Source: CAZMZW01 sp964571135 (GTDB lineage Bacteria; Chloroflexota; Anaerolineae; Anaerolineales; Anaerolineaceae). From it: DNA of 53,597 nt. The stretch is taken from assembly GCA_964571135.1 (NCBI GenBank), contig CAZMZW010000011.1:1-53597 (forward strand), read 5' to 3'. Positions within the stretch are counted from its first letter, which is position 1. Each line of letters starts with the position of its first letter. Under the pieces are notes generated by a model. That model searched no databases. It was not told the origin of the DNA and was given only the letters and a program-made list of their open reading frames with translations. This document shows positions 1-9,460 of the stretch, in pieces. The position numbers were made by a program, and so were the translations under genes.

Positions 1-41
1 ATTTCTGTCATTGTGCGATATTTCTGTGCGACCTGTGTCAT
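1..41 (-). CDS. Possible 5' end of an unidentified gene cut by the window edge
   Basis: Reading leftward, an ATG at position 41 opens a frame that begins MTQVAQKYRTMTE and runs off the window. A purine-rich CCAGGAAG lies about 7 bases before the ATG and fits a ribosome binding site. The gene would follow the cupin gene on the same strand. Thirteen codons are too few to name a family, so this is only a probable gene start. Confidence 0.3.
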   Translation of the reverse strand, partial: MTQVAQKYRTMTE

Positions 42-211
42 AAATACTTCCTGGCAAACCATGCCATTTGAAAATTTTGAATATCGCGAAAGATTTTCAC
101 GCCAAAATTGAAGGCATACGGAGAATCTTATCGCATATTACCCATGCAACAAACGTTTCCTTCGCACATTGCTTAGCATCTTCAGTTTAGTCCCGTGCAG
201 AATATTTTTGT

Positions 212-562
212 TCAGCCTGGTGGAAGGGTAACGGCAATATAGGTTGTGTAGCCCTTAGTACCATTAATCGCGGAATGCGGTATGCCTGCTGGCACATACA
301 TGCCTTCCCCAGCTTTGGCCGTATAGGCTTTGCCATCAGCAAAAATTGTTAAGGCACCGCTTAGAATGTAGAAGACATGCTCTGACTTTTCATGAAAATG
401 TTCATCAGCGGTTCCTTCAGGTTCATACACGCCAAACTTAACCACACAGGATTTTATTCCCAACCGGTCACCGGCAATTTCCTGGGCGGTACATCCTTTA
501 TGGTCAGGTACCGGCACAGCAGGATTATCACTCACTTTGATGACTTTTATTTCTTTATCCAT
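212..562 (-). CDS. Cupin-domain protein
   Basis: A single small cupin of 116 residues. Cupin motif 1 is visible as HFHEKSEH around residues 56-63, and motif 2 as the GEGMYVPAGIPHSAING stretch near residues 85-101, giving the usual three His and one Glu metal ligands. Single-domain cupins of this size often bind or isomerise sugars or small acids; the exact substrate cannot be read here. It is the last full gene of the minus-strand transporter unit, 73 bases downstream of the sugar-binding lipoprotein, with an AAGAGG ribosome binding site. The context supports a role in handling the transported sugar or a breakdown product, but that is inference. Confidence 0.85.
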   Translation of the reverse strand: MDKEIKVIKVSDNPAVPVPDHKGCTAQEIAGDRLGIKSCVVKFGVYEPEGTADEHFHEKSEHVFYILSGALTIFADGKAYTAKAGEGMYVPAGIPHSAINGTKGYTTYIAVTLPPG

Positions 563-635
563 TGTTCCTCTTTTATGTAATTAGCGACTGGCAAGGAAGC
601 AAATCCCTGCCAGCCGCAACTTAGGTTAGCAATAA

Positions 636-1676
636 CTATTTTTTGGGCATGTATTTTTCAAGATTGGTGAGATCAACAAAGGCGAATGGGGTGCGCATTT
701 CCAATGGAGGAGTGACACCATTCAGTTTTTCCACGCAGGCAGCCGCAGCCCAATACGCCTGGTAGTAAACACCCTGTTCGATAGTGAAATCGACCACACC
801 TTTTTGGATGGATTCGATATCCGCCGGGGTGACATCAAATGAGCCAATGATGATCTTACTATGATCAAAACCAGCATTGGTAACCGCTTCGGCTGCACCC
901 TGGGCCATGGTGTTGCCAACATTTACGATGGCTTTCAGATCAGGCCACTTGGTCAGGTAGGTGGTGGTGATATCCAGCGCTTCATCATATTTCCAGTGTG
1001 CTGGCTGCGATTCGGCTGTGATCTTGGGGTACTTCGCAATGGCTTCCTTAACGCCCTTGGTGCGATCATCGGATGTTGACTGACCAGGAACGCCTTCGAG
1101 AATGAGCAGTTTACCTTCCTCGCCCATTTTCTTGGCGATGTAATCACCCAGTTCGTTGCCAAGTTTGATGTTATCAAGACCAGTATAGGTAATGTAATCA
1201 CCACCTGAGCCACGAGTGTTGTCATAAGCAACCGGGATGCCAGCCGCATTCAGCTTCTTGATGGCTGATGCAATACCATCGGTGCTGACCGGGGCAAGCA
1301 CGATGCAATCCACTTTCTTGGCGATCAAATCTTCCAGGATGCGGGTCTGCTCCTCGACACTTGCCGTAGCCTGAGGGGCGTAAGAGCTGAGGGTGAAACC
1401 CATGTCTTTACCTGCCTGTTGAGCTGCAGCGATGTGCTGAAGCCAAACTGCGTTGGAGGAGTTTTTGAGCACGATGGCAATGTTGTAGTTCTTGTTTGCC
1501 TTAATCTTGGTCGTGTCATACTCATACACAGGTTTTTTGGGGTCCGCTGCGGGAGCTGCAGGGGCAGTGGTAGCCGCAGGGGCTGCCGGAGCCTGGGTAG
1601 CGGCGGGAGTTGCGCAAGCGGTCAACACAAAGGTCAACATCATGGCGCAAGCGAGCAAAATAGTAACTTTCTTCAT
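636..1676 (-). CDS. Sugar ABC transporter substrate-binding lipoprotein (CUT2 / ribose type)
   Basis: A 346-residue periplasmic-binding-protein fold of the Peripla_BP_4 (RbsB-like) kind. The N-terminus has a lipoprotein signal with lipobox LTAC near residue 21, followed by an Ala/Pro/Thr linker of about 25 residues, a style common in Anaerolineae. The mature part reads IAIVLKNSSNAVWLQHIAAA, the usual start of a ribose/galactose-type binding domain, and later shows the two-lobe pattern with IDCIVLAP-like and GSFDVTP segments. It should capture a monosaccharide or polyol outside the membrane and pass it to the two permeases encoded just upstream. A 142-base gap separates it from the second permease, so it may have extra promoter or processing signals. 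Ligand unknown. Confidence 0.92.
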   Translation of the reverse strand: MKKVTILLACAMMLTFVLTACATPAATQAPAAPAATTAPAAPAADPKKPVYEYDTTKIKANKNYNIAIVLKNSSNAVWLQHIAAAQQAGKDMGFTLSSYAPQATASVEEQTRILEDLIAKKVDCIVLAPVSTDGIASAIKKLNAAGIPVAYDNTRGSGGDYITYTGLDNIKLGNELGDYIAKKMGEEGKLLILEGVPGQSTSDDRTKGVKEAIAKYPKITAESQPAHWKYDEALDITTTYLTKWPDLKAIVNVGNTMAQGAAEAVTNAGFDHSKIIIGSFDVTPADIESIQKGVVDFTIEQGVYYQAYWAAAACVEKLNGVTPPLEMRTPFAFVDLTNLEKYMPKK

Positions 1677-1818
1677 TGTATTTTTCTCCTAAAATTATTT
1701 TGTCTTTCGTTTTCGTCCTGACTTGCCCAAAATAAATCTTTGCTGATCACCTCCTTATTTTTTTAATTTTGATGAATACTGCCATAAGCTATGCTGAAAG
1801 TGGTTTGATGAACTGTTG

Positions 1819-2808
1819 TCAGTTGGCCTTTCTGCCAGTCAGACGGCGCACCAATTGATCTGCCAATACGGCGACGATGATAAACAAGCCGAGAATGAAC
1901 TGCTGCCAGAGGGAGGGAACACCCAATAAGATAAGTGCATTTTGGATGACTACCATGATTAGCGCTCCGATTACCGTACCGACCACCCCACCTTCACCAC
2001 CAAACATGCTAGTGCCACCAATGACGACGGCAGCGATGGCTGGCTGCAGGAGAGTAGTACCCAACTCCACATCAGCAGCATTGATACGAGCAATTTGCAC
2101 TATTCCTGCAAAGGCAGCGATAAGCCCTGACAGAACATAAACCAATATCAGGACACCCTTGGTATTGATCCCTGACATGCGGGCAGCTTCTGCATTGGCA
2201 CCCAGCGCAAATACGCGCCGGCCGAAAGTAGTGCGGGTCAGGAGCAACCACATCAGGAATACAACGATGCCAGCTAGAATGATGGCCATGGGTATCCCAT
2301 AGAATTTTCCGCTTCCAATGAACCGAAAAGCATCTGGAAATCCATAAACCACATATCCTTTAAGAATACCACTGGCGAGTCCGTAGGCAGTGAAGCTCAC
2401 CCCATAAGTGGCGATAAAGGGGGGTAATTTGATCACAGCGACAAGCAATCCGTTAATTAAACCAAGAGATGCCCCCATAGCCAATCCGGCTAAAATCGCA
2501 TATGGCGCTGGAATATTGCCACTCTTCAACAATACGGCACTGGTAACTCCAGCTATCGCAAAAATGCTACCTATCGACAGATCAATATTAGCGGTCAATA
2601 TCACAATAGTCTGCGCAATGGCCAAAATCGCCGGGATAGACGCGGCAGTAAGAATATTGACAATATTCCTACTGGTGAGAAAAATTGGAGAGAGCAAGCT
2701 CATTCCAATGCTTAGCGACACCAGTATGAGAACACGGGAAAGAGAGTTTAAAGTACGGCTATCCACTTTGAATCGCGCTTTTTTCTTGCTATCGGTCATT
2801 ACGCTCAT
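1819..2808 (-). CDS. Sugar ABC transporter permease (RbsC/XylH type)
   Basis: A 329-residue integral membrane protein of the BPD_transp_2 family. It has about nine hydrophobic segments and the family's cytoplasmic coupling region ALGANAEAARMSGI around residues 202-215. It forms half of the transmembrane channel, paired with the neighbouring permease. Its start overlaps the stop of the upstream permease by 4 bases, so the two are translationally coupled. The N-terminus carries a basic stretch (TDSKKKARFK) before the first membrane helix. Substrate specificity lies in the binding protein and cannot be inferred from this subunit. Confidence 0.92.
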   Translation of the reverse strand: MSVMTDSKKKARFKVDSRTLNSLSRVLILVSLSIGMSLLSPIFLTSRNIVNILTAASIPAILAIAQTIVILTANIDLSIGSIFAIAGVTSAVLLKSGNIPAPYAILAGLAMGASLGLINGLLVAVIKLPPFIATYGVSFTAYGLASGILKGYVVYGFPDAFRFIGSGKFYGIPMAIILAGIVVFLMWLLLTRTTFGRRVFALGANAEAARMSGINTKGVLILVYVLSGLIAAFAGIVQIARINAADVELGTTLLQPAIAAVVIGGTSMFGGEGGVVGTVIGALIMVVIQNALILLGVPSLWQQFILGLFIIVAVLADQLVRRLTGRKAN

Positions 2809-3827
2809 GATTTTTTTCCTCGGTTGCGAACCACGATATCAAAAACGATGGCGATCAGGATCACCGAACCAACCACAAATGTCTGCCAAACCGCAGGAAC
2901 ACTGGTGATATTGAGCGCAGGAAAGCTGAAAATGTTCAGTCCATTTCGCATGATCACAATCAACAAGACTCCAATGATTGTTCCGGTAATCCCGCCTTTG
3001 CCCTTCTTTGTGCTCGTTCCACCCAGGATTGAAGCCGCGACCGCATCGAATTCCCAACGCATACCCACAATGGGGTCTGCCGTTTGCAAACGGCCAATCA
3101 ACACCACACCGGCTATAGCCGCAACGATTCCAGAAAAAACGAATACCAGCCAGCGGTATCTTTCCACATCCAGACCAGAAAGGCGCGCACCCACCTGGTT
3201 GCCGCCTATGGCAATGATATACCTACCAAAAGCGGTATGATTTAGCATGAAATAGGTGAAGATATAAACTGCCAATGCAATAAATATCGGCATTGGAATT
3301 CCAAGAATATCTCCTCCACCAAAAAATAAAAAGGTTGTATCGGTAACCAAAACCTGATTTGCCTGGGTAACCGCAAGTGCCAAACCCCCAACGACGCTTA
3401 GCATACCCAGCGAAGCGATGAATGAGGGCATCTTAAGAACAGAGACCATCATACCGGTGATCGCGCCGCTGATCACGCCAACGAGGAGACCGCCAAAAAC
3501 AGCCAGCGGTGCAGAATAACCGGCTTTGAGCATTAAGGCAGCCACAACTCCCGAAAAAGTCATTACGCTGCCAAGTGATAAGTCAAGCGCTTCGGAAAGT
3601 AAAACGATCGTCGCAGCGGTTGCCAGCATCCATAAAAAGGATCCCTGGCGCACGATGCTGATCATGTTATTGAAGGTGAAGAAACCGCTAGAAGTCACCG
3701 AGAAGAAAATGAAGATGGCCAGCACCACCCAGGTGACTGGGGGAAGGGATTTCAAGAATGATGATAACCAGTTAACTAATCTGCTGCTTGTTTTTTTCTT
3801 TAAAGCCGAGTTCTCAAGCATGAGCAA
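2805..3827 (-). CDS. Sugar ABC transporter permease (RbsC/XylH type), second subunit
   Basis: A 340-residue homologue of the adjacent permease, with the same BPD_transp_2 layout and the coupling motif AIGGNQVGARLSGLDVERYR near residues 206-225. Two non-identical permeases plus one double-domain ATPase and one binding protein make a complete CUT2 importer. The start overlaps the end of the ATPase gene by 14 bases and the stop overlaps the next permease by 4, which is tight operon organisation. Divergence from the neighbouring subunit suggests an obligate heterodimer rather than a recent duplication. Confidence 0.92.
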   Translation of the reverse strand: MLMLENSALKKKTSSRLVNWLSSFLKSLPPVTWVVLAIFIFFSVTSSGFFTFNNMISIVRQGSFLWMLATAATIVLLSEALDLSLGSVMTFSGVVAALMLKAGYSAPLAVFGGLLVGVISGAITGMMVSVLKMPSFIASLGMLSVVGGLALAVTQANQVLVTDTTFLFFGGGDILGIPMPIFIALAVYIFTYFMLNHTAFGRYIIAIGGNQVGARLSGLDVERYRWLVFVFSGIVAAIAGVVLIGRLQTADPIVGMRWEFDAVAASILGGTSTKKGKGGITGTIIGVLLIVIMRNGLNIFSFPALNITSVPAVWQTFVVGSVILIAIVFDIVVRNRGKKS

Positions 3828-5358
3828 CTCCTTTTCTGATCACCTGAGTTTTATTACGCTTTACCCTTTCGCCACCCATGGCATATGCAATGATTTTTTC
3901 CTGGGTGGCTTCCTTGCAAGGTAATTCCTTAATGACCCGACCTTCGCGCATGACAAAGATGCGATCGCTCATCCCAAGTATTTCGGGCAGCTCTGATGAA
4001 ATCATCATCACCGCTCCGCCGTTCTTGACAAGCTCGTTCATGAAGGCATGGATCTCCGCTTTGGCGCCGACATCAATTCCCCGGGTGGGCTCATCGAAAA
4101 TAAAAATCCTGGCTTCCGTGCACAGCCATTTTGCCAATACCACTTTTTGCTGCGTGCCTCCGGAAAGGAATTGGGTAATCCGAGTGGGGGATGGCGTGGC
4201 GATACGCAAATCCTTGATGTATCCCACGACTGTGGATTTCTCTTTTCGACCGCTTACAAAGAATTTTGGAAACAACTTATTCAAACTGGCCATGACGATG
4301 TTATCCGATGCCGGCAAAATCAAACACAAGCCTTGATTCTTACGATCTTCGGGCAGGAGGCTCACACCGGCCTGCACCATTTGGGCAGGTGATGAGGGAT
4401 GAACCTCTTTGCCAAATACGAAGACTTTGCCGGAATCTATGGGATCCACGCCGAAGATGGCACGAGCTAGTTCCGTGCGCCCAGCGCCAACCAACCCAGC
4501 CAACCCGACAATTTCACCTGTATGCAAATTCATGCTGACACCGCGCAGCCGCTTGCCGCTTTTGATATCCTCGACACGCAATGCTTCAGCTCCACGTGCC
4601 TGGTAAGTGCGTTCAAACATATTTTCGATATTTCGGCCAACCATCATTTTCACCAGGTCGGGCACTTTCACCGCTTTGACATTTTCGGTACCTATGTACT
4701 TGCCATCCCGCAACACAGTGACACGGTCACCGATTTCATGCACTTCCTGCAGGCGGTGCGAAATATAGATGATGCCTATGCCGTGTTTTTTCAGTTCGCG
4801 GATGATCCTAAAAAGGTGTTCAATTTCGGTTTCAGTCAATGAGGCAGTGGGCTCATCCATGATCAATACTCGTGATTCAACAGATAGCGCTTTGGCCACT
4901 TCCACCATCTGCTGCTGGCCAGTGCCAAGATTGACAGTAAATGCGTTAGTGTCTAAATCGAGGAATAGACTTTTTAATAGCTTTTTGGCATCCGCATGCA
5001 TCTTCTTATGGTCCAGGAAAAGACCATAGCGCTTGGGGAATCGCCCCAGGAAGATATTCTGAGCCACGTTCATATAGGGAACCAGATTGAATTCCTGGTA
5101 GATTATGGCAATGCCAGCTAACTGGGCTTGGCGCGGGCTATGAAAAACCACTTCCTTGCCATTAAGCAGAATTTTGCCTGAATCGGCCTGATAAGCGCCT
5201 GCCAGGATCTTCATCAGAGTGGATTTTCCAGCGCCGTTCTCTCCAAGGAGTACATGCACCTCACCTGCCTTCAGATCAAAATCCACTTTTTCTAGTGCCT
5301 GGACTCCAGGAAATTGCTTTGAAATGTTTTCCGCTCTCAGCAGTACTTTATCAGCCAT
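3814..5358 (-). CDS. Sugar ABC transporter ATP-binding protein (RbsA/XylG type)
   Basis: A 514-residue protein with two fused nucleotide-binding domains, as in RbsA and XylG. Domain 1 has Walker A GENGAGKST near residues 39-47, a degenerate signature GTGQQQ and Walker B VLIMDEPTA. Domain 2 has the usual weakened Walker A (GLVGAGRTE), signature LSGGTQQKV and FIFDEPTRG. Such ATPases energise import of pentoses, hexoses or polyols. The gene lies 74 bases downstream of the alcohol dehydrogenase on the same strand and begins the transporter block. Confidence 0.94.
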   Translation of the reverse strand: MADKVLLRAENISKQFPGVQALEKVDFDLKAGEVHVLLGENGAGKSTLMKILAGAYQADSGKILLNGKEVVFHSPRQAQLAGIAIIYQEFNLVPYMNVAQNIFLGRFPKRYGLFLDHKKMHADAKKLLKSLFLDLDTNAFTVNLGTGQQQMVEVAKALSVESRVLIMDEPTASLTETEIEHLFRIIRELKKHGIGIIYISHRLQEVHEIGDRVTVLRDGKYIGTENVKAVKVPDLVKMMVGRNIENMFERTYQARGAEALRVEDIKSGKRLRGVSMNLHTGEIVGLAGLVGAGRTELARAIFGVDPIDSGKVFVFGKEVHPSSPAQMVQAGVSLLPEDRKNQGLCLILPASDNIVMASLNKLFPKFFVSGRKEKSTVVGYIKDLRIATPSPTRITQFLSGGTQQKVVLAKWLCTEARIFIFDEPTRGIDVGAKAEIHAFMNELVKNGGAVMMISSELPEILGMSDRIFVMREGRVIKELPCKEATQEKIIAYAMGGERVKRNKTQVIRKGVAHA

Positions 5359-5432
5359 GCACCAATCTCCTTGATTTTCGTTCTTTCACACCAACAATGG
5401 GGAAAAGCGCAGAAAAAAAATCCTCCACCCAA

Positions 5433-6512
5433 TTAACCATTGGGATGGAGGATAACTTTTAGAGCCCCGCCCTTGCGCTGAATGAAGGTATCCATAGCTT
5501 CGTTGACCTTCTCCAGCGGGAAGTGGTGGGTAATGAGGGGTTTCGCCTGGATGCGTCCCTGGCTGAAAAGCGCCAGTGACCGGCGGCAATCGCCCAGACC
5601 CTCACCACGCACACCGGCAGCCTTGAGGTCATCCAGTACAAACTTGCGATGATTAGGGGTCGGGCGATCATGCGAATCGCCAACAAAGGAAAGTCGGCCG
5701 CCACGCATGACCATTTCATATGCCTGCTCCACAGCTTCTGGAGCTCCAGAGCATTCAATTACCAGTTCAACACCCAGCCCTCCGGTAGCATCTTTGATAA
5801 CCTGGACGGGATCCTGTTCCTTGATATTGATGGTGACATCCGCACCGAGCTGCTTGCCTACTACAAGACGCGAATCGCGCGTTCCGGTCAGGAAAACAGT
5901 ACCAGCACCAAGTGCTTTAGCGAGCTGCACAGCCATCAACCCGATGGGTCCTGGACCAAGAACAGCTACCGTCTCCCCGCCCATAAAACCGCCAATATTA
6001 TCCAGCGCGTAATGAACACAGGCAGCCGTGGTCAACAGGGCAGCCTCTTCATAGGATACGTTATCGGCTACTTTATAAAGAGTGCTGACATTATTAACGA
6101 CGTATTGGGCATAACCTCCATTAGTGGTGAACCCATAGTGGCGATGCCCTGTCTCGGGTTTACCGTAATTCAAGCAAATGGTGTAACGGCCACGTTTGCA
6201 ATTCATGCAGTAGCCGCAGCCCTTATGGGATTCAATGGCAATGCGGTCGCCCACTTTGAAATCCTTTACATTCGGGCCAACTGCAACGATCTGCCCGCTG
6301 TACTCATGCCCGGGAATAAAGGAGCCAAAAGCAGGCATGCCCGTCCAGCCTTTGTTGATCACAGTGGGGTCGGTACCGCAGATGGCGCAGGCATATACTT
6401 TAACAAGAACTTCCATGGAACCTGGTTGAGGAACAGGCATAGTCTGGATTCGGAGATCTCCAAGACCATGTAATACTGCAGCAGTCATTTCGGTGGGAAG
6501 TGAAGAGTCCAT
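5433..6512 (-). CDS. Zinc-dependent medium-chain alcohol/polyol dehydrogenase
   Basis: A 359-residue MDR dehydrogenase. Catalytic zinc ligands appear in CAICGTDP and GHEYSG (GHE motif), the structural zinc site is CGYCMNCKRGRYTIC, and the Rossmann nucleotide site is VLGPGPIGLM near residues 183-192. The family oxidises sugar alcohols, L-threonine or similar vicinal diols with NAD(P). As first gene of the unit that continues into the sugar importer, it probably carries out the first oxidation of the imported compound (inference). Its upstream region carries two inverted repeats that are plausible operators. Confidence 0.92.
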   Translation of the reverse strand: MDSSLPTEMTAAVLHGLGDLRIQTMPVPQPGSMEVLVKVYACAICGTDPTVINKGWTGMPAFGSFIPGHEYSGQIVAVGPNVKDFKVGDRIAIESHKGCGYCMNCKRGRYTICLNYGKPETGHRHYGFTTNGGYAQYVVNNVSTLYKVADNVSYEEAALLTTAACVHYALDNIGGFMGGETVAVLGPGPIGLMAVQLAKALGAGTVFLTGTRDSRLVVGKQLGADVTINIKEQDPVQVIKDATGGLGVELVIECSGAPEAVEQAYEMVMRGGRLSFVGDSHDRPTPNHRKFVLDDLKAAGVRGEGLGDCRRSLALFSQGRIQAKPLITHHFPLEKVNEAMDTFIQRKGGALKVILHPNG

Positions 6513-6579
6513 TTTATGTTTCGCTCCAAATTATTTAGATTTTTTTCAGCAGTAAATGGCTTGTATCATCTTTATATAT

Positions 6580-6594
6580 TGGATACAGTATCCA
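6580..6594. promoter_or_regulatory. 15-bp perfect palindrome, candidate operator
   Basis: TGGATACAGTATCCA is perfectly symmetric about its central A and lies 68 bases upstream of the alcohol dehydrogenase start. The shape (GATAC/GTATC half-sites around one base) resembles sites bound by GntR- or LacI-type regulators. No regulator gene is visible nearby, so the assignment is only structural. Confidence 0.45.
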
Positions 6595-6614
6595 TTGTAG
6601 CGAATTTTTTTATT

Positions 6615-6629
6615 TTGTCAATAGACAAT
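6615..6629. promoter_or_regulatory. Inverted repeat shared with the isomerase promoter, candidate operator
   Basis: TTGTCAATAGACAAT, an inverted repeat of TTGTC/GACAA, lies about 100 bases upstream of the dehydrogenase start. Almost the same sequence (TGTCAATTGACAAT) occurs upstream of the RpiB-type isomerase at 12382-12395. The remaining 6630-7190 gap is AT-rich and shows no further gene. Confidence 0.45.
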
Positions 6630-7190
6630 CAAAAAATTCAGGTTATTACTTAGTTCTTATTTCATATTTCGTAAATTTTACAGGGTACTTCATATCTAAG
6701 GGTTTTGGAACAGAGACATCCTGATTTACGTATTTTTCCTGGCTCCGTTAACACCAAGGCGCGCTTGGAAGAGGGAATTTTAAGCTCGGTCACAATAATC
6801 TCCTTCGTAAAAATTCGTATTTTCGGATCATTTTTGTTGGATCAATCATTAATATGCGATCAAGCAAATCAACCACAGTATCCTGAAATATTCAATGATA
6901 TTCATCAATCTATTTACTCCTCACCCTACATCAGCTCTCGACCGGTTTTCATTTTTTATTCGATTTAGTCCTGGTAAATTGTGGAATGGACACTGAATAA
7001 ATTAAAAAGAGCCAGTTATGATAATTCTTGTTTATGATGTACAAATGGGAACAAAACAAGTACTTTTTCATTCACTATGATTTATCGCCAAAGCGAGTTA
7101 TTTAATGATGTGGCAGGTCATCACATTTAGAGATACTTGTAAGTGTTGAATAATTTATTGTATCTAATTGATGTCAAGAATTGTTAAAAC

Positions 7191-7626
7191 ATGCCTCTTC
7201 TCGAACCTTCTCAAGTCACCATTTCCTTAGACATTGCCACAGGTAGCAGCCGAGGGTCATTGATAGATTCAGATCTGAATGTTTTTTCAATCCATCAGAT
7301 AAATAATGCTTTTTTCCAACCTTATTCAGGCTGGGTTGAACAAAATTCTGACGAAGAATATCAAAAAACGTTAGAGGTCATCCAACAACCCGCTTTTGAA
7401 GCCCATAAAACAGAAAGCAAAATTATCGGTATTTGTTTTTCATGTGCTGTCAGTTGTTTACTCGCAAGAAATAAAAAATTTGATCCATTATGCAATTCAA
7501 TTACCTAGGCAGACAGCCGTCCTCATATACAGGCAGTTGAATTACTCAAAAAAGCATCAGCCCTTTTCAAACAAACTGGTGTACCTCTAAATGCCAGCTA
7601 TTGGTTACCAAAATTTATATGGCTTC
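7191..7626 (+). pseudogene. Truncated, frameshifted FGGY-family carbohydrate kinase
   Basis: The first frame encodes an FGGY-like N-terminus: the ATP-binding start ISLDIATGSSRGSLID near residue 10, then PYSGWVEQNSDEEYQKTLE. After a stop at about 7508 the match continues in another frame from about 7510 with ADSRPHIQAVELLKK and TGVPLNASYWLPKFIWL, the conserved end of the first FGGY subdomain, and stops at 7626. A normal kinase has about 500 residues, and here only roughly the first 140 codons remain, with at least one frameshift. From 7627 to 7839 there is a short unassigned open stretch but no kinase C-terminus. The intact gene probably phosphorylated the sugar handled by this locus. Confidence 0.75.
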
Positions 7627-7839
7627 AAATTCATTAATTGAATTTGGTGAGTAAGGCTGTATATTAGATGGGTTTGAATGTCGATCTAATCTTTGAAGGG
7701 TTGGCCTATTCATATTGTCGTTGTTGGTGATGCCCTCATCAATCATTTTGATCCGCCTTCAGCAGCCAAGGAATTTTCAAAAATATTAATAAATTGGTAT
7801 AAAATAACACATCTTGTATTCAGATCATAAGGAGAAAAT

Positions 7840-8574
7840 ATGTCAAAAAAATTACAAGGTAAAGTATGCGTAATCACTGGTTCTAGTTCAGGGATAGGTC
7901 GGGCGAGCGCATTAGCATTGGCAGAGGAGGGAGCGAGCCTTGTCCTCACTGCCCGCCGCCATGAGCGTCTGGCGGATTTAGAGGTAGCAATTCGTAAAGC
8001 CGGCGGGCAGGCAATCAGCATCGTCGGTGATTCTCGTGAAGAAGAAACAGCTCGCAAGACCGTGGAAGCTGCACTTAGAACTTTCAGCACGCTGGATATT
8101 TTGATCAATAATGTGGGTATTGGCTATTATAAAAATATTATTGATACCAGCCCAGCGGAGTATGATGAGATGATGGATACAAATGTCCGATCAACTTTTC
8201 TGTTTACCCGATATGTTGTTCCACAAATGATTAAGCAAGGATCAGGAACTATTCTCATGATTTCTTCGATGGCTGGAATTTATGGATTTGGAGGTCAAGC
8301 AGTATATTGCGCATCCAAGTTTGCCGTGATTGGTTTCACTCAATCCCTTGATAAAGAGTTACGTCCCTATGGAATAAAAGTAGGTGCGATTTGCCCGGGA
8401 GGAACGAAGACTGAATTTGCGCTAGGAAAAGGCCGTACAGTAGAAAGCGTGGCTCAATCTGGAATGCTGGCACCAGAAGATGTTGCTGGCGCTGTCTTAC
8501 TTGCCTGTACCCAATCTACCAAATCGCGAATTATCGAAATTAAAATGCGCACGATGGATGAACCACTCGCTTGA
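7840..8574 (+). CDS. Short-chain dehydrogenase/reductase (SDR)
   Basis: A classical SDR of 244 residues. The cofactor motif TGSSSGIGRA is near residue 14, NNVG near 91, the catalytic Ser is in MISSMAG and the catalytic pair in YCASK. The SDR likely oxidises or reduces a hydroxy/keto sugar or sugar acid. A ribosome binding site (AAGGAGA) sits 7 bases before the ATG. The frame is intact although it lies between two decayed genes, so it may still be under selection. The cofactor and substrate cannot be told from sequence alone. Confidence 0.92.
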   Translation: MSKKLQGKVCVITGSSSGIGRASALALAEEGASLVLTARRHERLADLEVAIRKAGGQAISIVGDSREEETARKTVEAALRTFSTLDILINNVGIGYYKNIIDTSPAEYDEMMDTNVRSTFLFTRYVVPQMIKQGSGTILMISSMAGIYGFGGQAVYCASKFAVIGFTQSLDKELRPYGIKVGAICPGGTKTEFALGKGRTVESVAQSGMLAPEDVAGAVLLACTQSTKSRIIEIKMRTMDEPLA

Positions 8575-8757
8575 TTTGTTATAAAACCACATCACGATCA
8601 AGTACTAATAATAAGATAAATCTGAGATCAACATTTCTGAGGTGAAATCATGACGAGAAAGCACACTATTAAACCTATCTTGACCGGATGATAATATTTG
8701 GATAAGGGTCTTTACGCTACCTTCCGTGAATGAGTTTGGGCAATCATTAAGCATCCC

Positions 8758-9427
8758 GTTTTTCCCTGCTGGTTGAAGGCGGCGGACATTGCTACCTGGT
8801 CGGCATAAGTATGGTCAGCGCATGATATCTCAAAAATATTATCACGATAGGCATCAGGATCCTGGAACAGCTATTGATGAACAATTACATATAATGGGAG
8901 TCGATTGCGACGATATCGAAGCAATTATTTTTACTTATCTTCAATGGGATTATTGTTACAATATGAAAGCGTTTAAAAAAGCCAGATACATTGTGGGTGA
9001 TATTGATTATACGTTTGCAATAGATCCAATCCCCCCTTATTGGTCTTCTTATGAACATGAAAAAGCCGGTCTGACCCCACCTTTCAAAGATTGTAACTTT
9101 GACCTTGTTTCTGGAGAAAAAGAGATTTTTGAGGGGATCACTAATATTCCAACACCTGATCACAGCCTTGGTCATATTGCCGAATCGTTCAAAATCGAAA
9201 AAGGCGACTACTGGATCATCGGCGATCTAATGTTAGTTAAAGAGAACTTACAGCCAGATTTGAAATATGGCTGGCCATTAACCCCAATCGGCCGATTCAG
9301 TGATTTCATCGATCTATGACAAAGTATGGAAAAAGTAGCAAACCACGCAGCTTTTATTTTAATGACTCACGATCCTACACACCTGGTTGAGCCAATTTAT
9401 CCCATTCCTCACAAACTAGGTATTTGA
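8758..9427 (+). pseudogene. Decayed metallo-beta-lactamase-fold hydrolase (lactonase-like)
   Basis: Fragments of an MBL-fold protein are visible across two frames. RFSLLVEGGGHCYLVG from 8758 matches the first beta strands. A frameshift then leads into the frame from 8789, with IEAIIFTYLQWDYCYN, TPDHSLGHI and YWIIGD. That frame meets a TGA at 9317-9319 and, read through, continues as QSMEKVANHAAFILMTHDPTHL to a stop at 9427. The metal motif HxHxDH has become YxQxDY, so the protein would be inactive even if made. Layout resembles the AHL-lactonase-like branch. The loss of metal ligands, the frameshift and the nonsense codon together show a true pseudogene. Confidence 0.8.
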
Positions 9428-9460
9428 AATTAATTTTATTCATTCATTTTAGGAAACGTT

